Shown here piece after piece: positions 10,703 through 19,944 of a stretch of DNA of 64,000 nucleotides; the first letter of the stretch is position 1, and every line of letters starts with the position of its first letter. The notes beneath the pieces were generated by a model. That model saw only the letters and a program-made list of their open reading frames with translations, had not been told where the DNA came from and searched no databases. The stretch covers positions 80,282,571 through 80,346,570 of the forward strand of contig CM028380.1 in NCBI GenBank assembly GCA_013146195.2, in the 5' to 3' direction. The DNA is from Codonopsis lanceolata (lineage: Eukaryota; Streptophyta; Magnoliopsida; Asterales; Campanulaceae). Made by a program: the position numbers and the translations under genes.

Positions 10703-12489
10703 TGTAGACACCCCAATTTAGTACCCCTTGTATGTAACTCTGGCATGTGATATCAAGACCTATTAAAACTTAACAAATGTCAAGTTACAGGGATTTAAAA
10801 TGCAAAAGATAAAGCAGGATGCGCAAAACAATAAAATGCAGGGGCTAAAGCATCAAAAATTGGGCTGGAATTGAACAGTTGGCGCTGCCAACTAGGGACC
10901 TTGGCGCGGCGCCCAATATTGGGTTATGGCAGCCCCCAAAAATGCTACAGTGTCATCCCAAACTGCTACAGGAGTGCTATAGTTCGCGTAATGTGCAATT
11001 TACCCGGCTTTCTGCACAAGGAAATGAAGCGTAAAGAAAGGAATTTTAACTCCTTCAATGTCCCTCGCTCAGCCTATAAATAGAGACCCCGGGGTTCGCT
11101 TTCAGCACACTTGAAATACCGCAAAGCTTTCAGCATTGTTGTTACGCTGCGAGATTTGTGAGCGATCGAGCGATAGTGAGCGCCCTCTCCTATAAAGCCT
11201 CGAAGCCCTGCCAAAACTCCTCCAAAAGCAAATCTAACCGGTTAAAGTGATCCTTAGCCCACCAATTAAGTATCCACCCTATTTCCCCGGTCCAAAACCC
11301 TCGGAAAGAGCAGTAGCTCTGCCCGAGTTAAAAGGTCAAATCATCCAGAAATAAGCCCTTATTCTGCCCGATTTCCGCCAGCAGCAAAAAAGCAAAGAAT
11401 TGCTTCGCCTGTTTTACGGGTCCCAAAAGCAACTTTTAGAAGCAGTTACTCTGCCCGAACCGCAGCAGCAGCAAAGCAAAAAAGGCTCCCTCTCTCGAGA
11501 AGGACAGAGCGAGCGCACCACACTCTAAAAGGTGATCATTTAAGAGCGTTAATTTATTAAAAAGCTATTTTCTATCCGGCTCAATGTAAAAATATAAGCC
11601 GTTGTGTTGCCCTGATTTATTTAGAAAATAGCACTAAAAAGAGCCATTATTATGTCCAAATATTTTTAAATGTATTTGTAAATTATTGAAAGGAGGCGGC
11701 TGCAAGTCTATAAATAATGTAAATATGAATGTATTTGTAGGTAGTTAATGCTTTATTTATTTGCTAGATAAATATAACAAAAATCATACTTTAGCCAAAA
11801 ACCGCTTTTGAGACCGAAAGGGCGAGTTAGGTGCCTAGCACCTTCCCAACTAGCACCTTCCCAACTCGTAACTTAGCCTCCGAACCCGTTTTTGCATTTT
11901 CTGGTTTTCTTTTTTTGGTTTTGCTTTATTTCTTCATTAAAATAAAGATGACGACTCTAGCAAAACATTTTGGATCGCAGTGAGGCATCGCAACATCCTT
12001 TCTTGCACTTTTCCATTTTCCCCTAAAAAAGGGAGAATGTGAATAAAAGGGTGATGCATTCCTACATCCTGGTATCCCCTAAAAAAGGGATAACTTGATA
12101 TAGAAAACCCAAAGCACTCATAGTGATCCGAAATAGGCCATAAGACTATTTTCATAAAGTCTGTAGTGGGGCCCGCAACATCCTTTCTTGCAATTTCCAT
12201 TTTCCCCTATACAAGGGACGATGTGAATGGAAGGGTGATGCTTTCATGCATCCTGTTATCCCCTAAACAAGGGATAACCTGATACATAAAACCCATAGCT
12301 CCCATAATGGACCAAAAATTCATTGAAGTGACCAAGGCGTATTCATCGTGCTTTTTGACAGCACCCTTTCCGCATTTTTAATTTCGTCTTCCCCTAAACA
12401 AGGGAGGATGGAAAGGAAAGCGTGGTGTCCGCATCCGCACGCCGCATTCCCCTAACCAAGGGAGTGCGGGACGCACCGGGGCACCCACA
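10703..12489 (+). mobile_element. Ty3/gypsy (Tat/Ogre-like) 5' LTR
   Basis: It begins TGTAGACACCCCAATTT and ends GGGGCACCCACA, and it is followed after one base by a primer-binding site. A TATA box (CCTATAAATAGAG) lies at about 11072. The downstream part holds a near-duplicate of about 185 bp (starting at 11991 and 12176) and six copies of a small palindrome of the form CCCCTAAACAAGGG. Matching LTR sequence occurs at 25206-25464 (+), 60690-62138 (-) and 63738 to the window end (-). Confidence 0.8.
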
Positions 12490-12490
12490 G

Positions 12491-12508
12491 TGGCGACTTT
12501 ACTGGGAG
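12491..12508 (+). other. Primer-binding site, tRNA-Arg type
   Basis: TGGCGACTTTACTGGGAG follows the LTR after one base. It closely resembles the tRNA-Arg-complementary site (TGGCGACTC.GCTGGGGA) reported for plant Ogre/Tat elements. It fixes the plus orientation of the element. Confidence 0.65.
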
Positions 12509-13344
12509 ATCGTTTTTATTTTAAATAAAAATGGAGGGCTAGACTCAGAAAAAAAAAAAACTCTTTTGTTTTTCTTTTGTTTCTGGCTAAAGTGTGCTTG
12601 TTATATTTTTCTAAACATTTGAATATTACATTCCTATACATCCGTGTATATATTTGTGGATATGATCCTCCATATTGCAGCAGTTTCGTTCCAGTCACTG
12701 TTACAGGTATATTTAAAGATATATATATTTTGCAAAAAAAAAATCAATAAAAATATATATAAATATATGCAGTAAATTTCCGGGCAGCATAACGAAAGGG
12801 CTAGGGCTTTATGTTTTATTATCACCTTATTTTTATTTATTGCTTTTATTTCTGCTTAATATTTTTATTCCGTTCGCTTTATTTTTATTGCGCAAATTTG
12901 TACATTTATTATTTCATTCTATCATTTTATTTTGGGGATTAGGACAAATTTGTAATTAATAGGAATAGATAGATTCCCCGCTTTTCTTTCTATTTCTTGA
13001 TGTGATTGGCTTGCTTGCTTGCGCTAAAACTAAAAAAGCCGAGAAAATCCACAGATAACAACAAGACAGGACATATCTGTTTTATTTTCTGTTTTTATAT
13101 TTGAAAAAAGGATTTTACTGCTTTTTAGAGGCTACACACACACGCACGCATGTAAATATATTCCGAATTGCTACCCTACACCATGACCAGCTTACCCCCT
13201 GCATAAGCGATCGTTAGACTGCATATAGATTCTCAGGACACTTCAAAGACCAACCGGTTTTTGCATATCTGAATCATGGGTCAGCCCCTATAAAAAAATG
13301 ATGAAAAAAATGATGAAAAAGAATAAATGAAAAAATGTGCAAGT

Positions 13345-13424
<80 letters not shown>

Positions 13425-13806
13425 GCGCAAGTGAAAAAGAACACAGGTGCTGATTGATTATTCTCTGATGCTCAACTTAGACCATTTTGAATGGTGGATC
13501 CTGGAAATAGTATAGGCCCTTCATCTGGGATCAGTCCGATTTTGGGGAGTCGAAAGACAGGTGGAATAAGAGGGTCCTATACTCTAAAGAAAGAATCCAC
13601 TATTCCAGGAAAAGTTCTGAGACCGTCAAAATAAAACAGGTGCTTATCCGGTCAATTGTAGGAAAATAAATAATAATAAAATATATTAATAAAGGCACGC
13701 TGTACTCCTAGTCCAAAAAGCCTTCAGCCAGCCTTCTGATACCTCCAAACCCATTTTTCTCAGAAACCTGGCCCGAATATGGAAAGGCAGAGATTATACT
13801 GGCCGT
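12509..13806 (+). other. Leader region of the Tat/Ogre-like element
   Basis: Untranslated leader between the primer-binding site and gag. It holds a long (AT)n microsatellite at about 13348-13421 and short A-rich repeats (AAAAATGATG) just before it. Confidence 0.45.
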
Positions 13807-14826
13807 TTGATACGGGATACGGGTGCAGAAAGCGGATTAGAAAATATCGAGGGCAGATTAGAAAAAGGCAGTATCAGTTCAAAGGGCGCAGATCCGAGCA
13901 AAATGGCCGCTAAAAACAAACAGGCTATGACGAAGGCTAGCAACGATTGGAACAACTGGGAACCAGAAAAAGAAACTCCTGAGTACGCACCTCCTCCTGG
14001 ACTTGATATCTGGCTAAAAAAAGAATTTGATGCACATGCGGAAAGAATAATAAACCAGGTAGTTGGTAATATTTTAGCAGGTTTCGCAGAAGCCTTTGTT
14101 GCCCTTTCTCAAAAGATCAAAAGCCCGGAATATGCCCTTAATACTTCTTACCTTCCGGAAACCAACCATTTTGATACCTTAGAAAATATCTTTTTTCAAG
14201 CCTCTGGGAAACCACCAAGTGCCAGCCATCAGCCAAATATTAATCTCGTTGTCCAAAGTAATATGATTCCAAATGCTCATAATTCTAATCCATCTCCTCC
14301 AGAAGTCAATCTTGATCTCCTTCACCTAAATGTCTGTTACCATAACCAAAAGAATTATCTTCCTCTAGATCACTCAAAGATTTATTCTCATCAATTGACC
14401 CCAGGGATTCCAAAGGAAATAATTTGTGTACTAGAAAAAGAACCTCCCTTAAGCCAGGGTCCAGGCAACCCAATCCCAGTGCAGTATTATCCAAAAGAGA
14501 AAACTCCACCTAGCTGTTTGACCAAACCTTAATCCGGTAATCTGCCCAGACCAAGAGGGAGGAAAGAAATAATTCCAAGGCATTGTGATGATCTACCGGC
14601 CCCAAGGTCTGAAATATTCCAAACACTATGGGCCCATGAGATACTTAAGCCCATGGTTAATTATCAACCACCTAATCCATTGCATGTTACATGGAATCAT
14701 GCCCAATATTATGAGTACTACCGTTGCAGTGGTCATCTCACCGATAAATGCTACTTACTCAGGAACGCGATTCAGGATCTTATCGACAACGAGGTAATTA
14801 TGGTGGCAGGTACAAGAATTTTTTAA
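13807..14826 (+). pseudogene. gag remnant of the Tat/Ogre-like element
   Basis: A first open frame (13807-14532; first ATG at 13903) encodes a hydrophilic, proline- and asparagine-rich protein starting MAAKNKQAM. After a frame change, a second open stretch (about 14550-14826) ends in a CCHC-like knuckle (YRCSGHLTDKCYLLRNAIQD), the pattern found at the C-terminus of Athila/Tat Gag proteins, although the first Cys is missing. Gag would package the element RNA in virus-like particles. Nothing resembling protease, reverse transcriptase or integrase follows, so the element is truncated. The position after the LTR and primer-binding site supports the assignment. Confidence 0.6.
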
Positions 14827-15270
14827 ATGAATCAAGCCAAGGAGGTCTAAAGGGCAAGTGAACTTATTTAGCTAGAAATAAAGGTGCTGTAAATATTCCT
14901 ATCAATAACATGAGTTTCTAATAAAGCCTGGAGGACAGCTTCCTAGGTATGATAGACGGATGCACTGATTATTCGGTATCGTATCTCTCAATTCCAATTT
15001 GTCCTCAATGTTTTATATTAACTATGCATCGTTCATAAAATTAGGAATCATACATAAAATTAATCTACCTCGGTGTTATTTAATTAGACATTGTATCTTC
15101 CAATTCGGCCTCGGTGTTTTATATTAATTAAGCATCGTTCATAAAATATGGAATCGTTCATAAAATTATTCTGCATCGGTGTTATATAATTAGGCATCGT
15201 ATCTTCCAATTCGGCCTTGGTGTTTTATATGCACTCGTGATTTACGTGGTTTATGCGTGAGTTTGTTGTT
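14827..15270. repeat. Degenerate tandem repeat, about 115-bp period
   Basis: From about 14985 to 15230 the phrases CCAATTCGGCCTCGGTGTTTT, GCATCGTTCATAAAAT and TTAGGCATCGTATCTT recur two to three times. No gene is visible. It may be part of the truncated gypsy element or a separate repeat. Confidence 0.4.
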
Positions 15271-15470
15271 CATTAAGGGTATCATCGTCATTTTATCCCC
15301 AAAAGTGTACTTTAGCGATTGAAAAAAAATAGACTTTTCCGGTTACAATTTCACAAGGGTGATAATCGGGTTGGTACCATGTGGAGAAAATATAACCCCA
15401 AAAGTCCATGATATTTTTTTAACCACTACAGTACACTTTTGGAGGGAAACTAACGAAGATACCCTTAATG
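15271..15470. repeat. Foldback (inverted-repeat) element, about 200 bp
   Basis: CATTAAGGGTATC.TCGT at 15271 is mirrored by ACGAAGATACCCTTAATG ending at 15470. Both arms continue through CCAAAAGTGTACT, so arms of about 45 bp flank a central spacer. This is the form of a MITE. No clear target-site duplication was found. Confidence 0.55.
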
Positions 15471-16073
15471 AAGGAAAGCAACACGGAAAAAGCAATAGTT
15501 CAAATTTTTCCGTCGCAAGGAAAAAAAAATTGGCGTCACTCAAAAGTTTGAGCGTTGCAAGGAAAAAATTGGGCAACGTAATGAATTTGAGCATCGTATG
15601 CAAAATTCTCGCACAAATTTGGGAATCGCAAAACAAAATTTAGGCATCGTCATCATTTACCAAGTTTTGAACAACGAGTGAGCAAGACCATATCAAGAAC
15701 TCAAGTGATTAGTAAAATCAGATTCACTTTCATAACAGTCTTTACCCAAATCGGAGTCCCTTTCATAACAGTCTTCGACGCCCAAATCGAAGTCTTCGAT
15801 TTCTTCACAGGCCTGAGAAGAGAGGTAGTGAGGGAAGTTAACAAGAAATTGACCGCGGAGCTAAGGTGAATAAAAACACTTCTCATTCCGAGAAAGCATA
15901 GATTTCCCGATGAGGTAATTGGTGGCTCCCTGTATAATGGATAAGGGTGAAAGCTGTAAATGGGAGAAATAATAAGGGAATGATGGAGATTCTAAAAAAA
16001 AAGAGTTTGCAGATTGTTTGAGTGTGTGTGTGTGTGCTAGAGAGAGAAGAAACCAAAGAGAAAAGAAAAATAA

Positions 16074-16131
<58 letters not shown>

Positions 16132-16429
16132 TTAAAGTTGGTGAGGAGCACTATGGTTATGCCACCTCACCACCTTTAGATAAATCTTCATTCTAAAGCA
16201 TCCATGTGGAAATTTTAAAAACTTTTGGTTTTCTAGCCATTAGCTAATAATAATACATAATAATAATTAATATAATAAGGAGTATTAGTATTAGTATATA
16301 TATAATTTCTTCTATTGTCAATAATATAAGACTTATATTTAAAAACTTTTACAACTAACATTACTTCTAACCAATGTAGGATAAAACTCTTCAAGGTTAT
16401 ATATTACTTATAATGATTCACTTTTAACA
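15471..16429. other. Unassigned spacer with a long (TA)n microsatellite
   Basis: Sequence from 15480 to 15700 has repeated words (GGCAACGTAATGAATTTGAG, GGAATCGCAAAAC). A (TA)n tract covers about 16079-16127. No gene is recognised. Confidence 0.4.
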
Positions 16430-16469
16430 TCATACTTTAAGCTTTGATATCTTATTCACCCAAAGCTTG

Positions 16470-17098
16470 ATTTGGACAAATAAATATATCATTTCGATGT
16501 TCTTGCCGAGTAGTAAGAGCTGAATAGCTTCTAATTTCCGTCCAGTTCGGGCATACCCCGAAATCATATATGTCCAAAAAAAGGAATTTTTCAATAAAAT
16601 CGAATTAAAAACAGTGCGTGCACTATCAATTAATCCACATTTTGAATACATATAAACTAGTGACGAATTAACAATATCGTCACGTGAAAATGTGGACAAA
16701 ATAAAGCGAGCATGAACTTATTTCCCCACCCTTAAAGCACCCAAGCTAGCGCAAGCCTTGATAAGGCTAGCAAAGACAAAATGGTCGGGTTGCAAGCCAT
16801 CAAGAGCAAACATAGCAGGGAAGATGGATAGGGCACGGTTGGGGAGGTGGGCTTGGTTGTAAGTAGTGAGGAGTGAAGCCCATGAGACTTGGTCTCGTTG
16901 TAGCATTTCGTCGAACAGTTGGAAGATGTCTTGGAGGAGACTGCATTTTCCGTAGGTGTCGATAAGAGTGTTGGGAAGATGTTGGTATTGGTCGAGGCCG
17001 AGTTTGATGATGTTAGCGTGGAGAGACTTGACATGAGATGGAAGTTGTCGCCTGACACAGAATTTGAGCTGGGGAACAAGACGGTTGGAGCTATGCAT
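16470..17098 (-). pseudogene. PPR protein fragment with in-frame stop
   Basis: From the ATG at 17098 the minus strand encodes pentatricopeptide repeats. Examples are LHANIIKLGLDQYQHLPNTL, IDTYGKCSLLQDIFQLFDEM, then VHARF and SLVYMYSKCGLIDSARTVF. One in-frame TAA at 16718-16720 sits where related proteins have Gln (GK-Q-VHARF). The frame then continues through ISGYARTGRKLEA and loses similarity near 16480. Only about 200 residues remain of a family whose members usually exceed 500. The wording resembles the N-terminus of Arabidopsis At4g14050-type PLS proteins, which act in organelle RNA editing; that link is from memory and tentative. The fragment is judged non-functional. Confidence 0.75.
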
Positions 17099-17116
17099 TC
17101 ATGTCAGACAGGTTAG

Positions 17117-17546
17117 GAACGTAAAAAACAAATAAGAGTGCGTCCTTTGATTACAATATAGTTAAACAAAAATAGCTATAGGTAACATTATGGGCGGATC
17201 TAGAATTTTGAAATTACGTGGGCTTAATTTTTAAAAAATATTGTAAACAGTAGAAGCTCAAATGCATCTGTCTGTGTGATACTACCACGAAGCTCAAATG
17301 CATCTGTCTGTGTGATACTACCATGAAGAAAGAGAGAGAAAGACTTACACGACAGCTCCGATGACCATGGGAAGTGAAATGAACCTCATGCGATTAAACA
17401 TGGGTACTACAACCTACGGGACTCAAGAGACAGAACCCCTCCCCGGTTTCTCTCTGCTGTTTCTTTGTTAGGCCCTTCAAGCTTTCGTTGACGGTGAACT
17501 AGGACGTAATATTCTCATAAAATACGACATAGAGGGGCAGACACGT
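17117..17546. repeat. Spacer with 36-bp tandem duplication
   Basis: The 36-base unit GAAGCTCAAATGCATCTGTC... occurs twice at 17253-17324, differing by one base near the end. The remainder, including GGGCGGATCTAGAATTTTG, resembles common dispersed plant repeats. There is no gene. Confidence 0.5.
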
Positions 17547-17652
17547 ACTTTCACTCCAAAATTGTACCTAAAAGATATGAACAAAAAATAGGTGGATTGA
17601 TTTGAAAATATATTTTAAAAAATGTATCGACTTGTAATTTTTTCTAGATTAT
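17547..17652 (-). repeat. Orphan R-end module of the hairpin-array MULE family
   Basis: About 105 bp matches, in inverted orientation, the R end of the element starting at 17824 and that of the element ending at 38948. Shared words are TGTACCTAAAAGATATG, TAGGTGGATTGATTTGAAAA and GACTTGTAATTTTTT. No matching L end is found to its left, so it is a stray or truncated end. Confidence 0.6.
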
Positions 17653-17812
17653 ACTCACATAATAAGGACATTAACGGAAGCTACATATTCTGGGCTGGCC
17701 TTAGAAGAACAAGCCGGTCACTTGCCCAGGCCCAGACTATCAGGGGTCGAAAATTATTAGTTACATAGTAAGTTGCAGCAGGAGCAGAATGGCCCAAAAC
17801 ATCTTCCGACTT
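17653..17812. other. Short spacer between two inverted R ends
   Basis: About 160 bp without similarity to the flanking modules. It ends in the target-site duplication CCATTAATAAA (17813-17823) of the next element. Confidence 0.4.
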
Positions 17813-17927
17813 CCATTAATAAAGGAATAATTACAAGCCGGTACATCTTTTAAAACATGTTTTCAAATAAATCCACCTATTTTTTAGACATATCTTTTAG
17901 ATACAATTTTAGAGAAAAAGTACATCA

Positions 17928-18206
17928 ATGCCCTTTCCACCCCACCTTCCCAACAGTAGCCCTTTCGACACCTCCATGCTCACTATCTTAGTCCTCCTCA
18001 CTGCTCTCTTCTTCATGAGCTTCTTCTCCTTCTACATCTGCCGCTACGCCGACGATGCCTCCACCACCACCGGTCGTTCTTCCACCAACAACGCCGTCCA
18101 ACACCCGTCACGCCGCAATATTACTCCACTTAATTCCCAATTCGCCAAGGGCCTCGACCCGTCACTTATCCAACCATATGAACACCTTTTAGTGAGGAAG
18201 CTCTGA
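17928..18206 (+). pseudogene. Captured ATL-type RING-H2 ligase N-terminus (no RING)
   Basis: An open frame of 92 codons starts with a short lead, a hydrophobic membrane segment (about residues 17-39, TILVLLTALFFMSFFSFYI), CRYADD and then GLDPSLI (75-81). A membrane helix followed by the GLD motif is the layout of plant ATL ubiquitin ligases. The RING-H2 zinc finger that should follow is absent, because the frame ends soon after GLDPSLIQ. It lies directly inside the R end of element A, so it is best read as a captured gene fragment. Its expression is unknown. Confidence 0.6.
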
Positions 18207-18325
18207 TATCCGTTTTTATAGATTCAGATCTGAGATTTACAATCTCCGCTCTTGACATTTCCTTTCTCTTAAAAGAGTCATTCCAAAAGGAAAGAATTCG
18301 GAGAATCAGGCTCAAGAGAATCGGG

Positions 18326-18463
18326 TGTGTTGCAAAAGTGAAGGAGCTTTATAACGCACTAAAGCTTCAGGATGTATTTGCAGATTACGAAAACAAGAGT
18401 TATGAAAAGTTAATCAGCTCGATCGAAGCTCATGCAAGCAAAGCAGTACGAGCAGTACAGACT
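18326..18463 (+). pseudogene. Captured farnesyl diphosphate synthase C-terminal fragment
   Basis: About 46 codons read CVAKVKELYNALKLQDVFAD followed by a YE.KSYEKLI.SIEAH.SKAV segment. This matches the last part of plant farnesyl diphosphate synthases, which join isopentenyl diphosphate to allylic diphosphates in isoprenoid synthesis. The usual final residues (a KIYKRQK-type tail) are not preserved, and neither catalytic DDXXD motif is present. It is therefore a non-functional fragment, lying within element A between the ATL and Ulp1 pieces. Confidence 0.7.
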
Positions 18464-18849
18464 ATATCTAAAAGATATGTCTCAACTATTCAGTGGAGTA
18501 ATTCCCAGGTCAGCTATTGAGACTAATTCCAAGTCTCAACTATTCTTATTCTCTAGCTTGTTGTATGTATCTTTTCCTATTGGCTTCTTGCTTTTGCTTT
18601 TGACATTGGTATTCAACTCTTATTTTTTGCAATTAGCAGCTGTTGTACCATTAATAATTGAAATATTTTGATGAAATATAATTTTGTTGGTGTTACATTT
18701 TATCTTGCGAATGATTAACCGAATAAGAAAGCCGAAAGGGTTCAGAGGTTACTTCTTCATCTCCTTCATCGCATTTCTTCTTGATTTTCTGCTATTTAAC
18801 AACATTAGATTGTCCTTTTGTTACTGAGGCACATAAGGTTGACATTTGG

Positions 18850-19430
18850 TAAGAGTTCGAAGTTCGAAAGTTGGGTTTGGCCGGTTTCTCCGTTAGTTTC
18901 CGTTAAGCAATAGTAGAGAGCACCTAACGGTTAAGAACTTTGAGCATAACTTTCGCGTCCGGATGAATTACGGGACCCACAACATATCAAATCGAAGCTC
19001 TCGACGAGCTCTACAAGATTCACTAGGTTTACCCTATGAACTGTTCATTTTTAGCCCAAAAAACGCTGTTTAAGTACTGTTATGGGCCTTTGAAGTTTTC
19101 GAGCTTTTTCGTCTTTTTTGTTTAAGACTTTTCCTTTTAGGGTTTGGATTGTTAGGACATATAAATACCCTATTAAACATTATTTGGGCAGTTTTTAATA
19201 AAATTTGAGTTTTTTTGCTTTTTGCTTTTTGAACCCTAAGCGTAGGCTTGTTCTAAGGAATTTCTCGTTGAAAGAGTTTCTATTTGATTGTTTCGCTGCG
19301 TCAGGTTGGTTCACATTTTTGCAACCAAAAAACTCGGGTCATCTTTCCTGTGAATGGAACAATGGTTTGCAGTGGACGTCTAGGAAGCACCTACGCTGGA
19401 GGGGTACATGTCAAGTGTTGACGCGGGTTC
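18850..19430 (+). repeat. LTR-like or promoter-like stretch inside element A
   Basis: The stretch contains GCATAACTTTCGCGTCCGG, a TATA-like CATATAAATACC at about 19158 and a T-rich segment after it, which recalls an LTR with its promoter. No second copy or TG..CA boundary was found in the window, so the assignment is weak. Confidence 0.3.
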
Positions 19431-19650
19431 GACACCTAATACTTTGCCACACTCTCCTTCTTCATGTAAGCACTATGCTTGAATTTTATTAGTAATGTAT
19501 TTTGTTTTATTAGTATTGTCTTTTAAGTAATGTCTTTAGATTAAGTTTTATTGGTTATTTTCTCGTAGGTAAATTATGTTGAGCGCGAGAATGAAAACAC
19601 TTGTGAATTTCTTTCTGGACAACACAAGGATCGAACAAGCCTAAATTCAA

Positions 19651-19770
19651 ATGCGGATTGGAAGATTTGAAAAATCACCACAACAAAATCCTAACATAGA
19701 AGATTGTGGTGTTTTTGTATGTTCTTTAATTGAATGTTTGCTAAGAGGACAAATGACAAATGATTCCTAG
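19651..19770 (+). pseudogene. Ulp1-type (C48) protease C-terminal remnant
   Basis: One frame reads FEKSPQQNPNIEDCGVFVCS then LIECLLRGQMTND before a stop at 19768. PQQ.N..DCGVFVC is the signature around the catalytic Cys of Ulp1/SUMO-protease-like domains, and the Gln belongs to the oxyanion hole. The upstream His and Asp region is not recognisable. Ulp1-like genes are known cargo of a branch of plant Mutator elements (Kaonashi MULEs), which fits the 11-bp target-site duplication of the host element. This could therefore be a remnant of the family's own gene instead of a random capture. Confidence 0.65.
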
Positions 19771-19944
19771 TAGTATTGATGCTGTTAAATATAGGGTAAA
19801 GATGGCTGAAACATTTATTTTGAAAGGGGACAACAAAAAACAATGACAAATTTGTTTGAAAATATGATAATTAAATTTTTATGTTTATTCCATGTTTGTG
19901 TTACTGTATTTTGTTTTGTAATCGTAAAATGTTGAATTAATTTG

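Noticed and set aside
11072..11083. Host-gene promoter at the CCTATAAATAGAG sequence
   Set aside because: It lies inside an LTR whose boundaries and primer-binding site are visible, so it is the element's own promoter.
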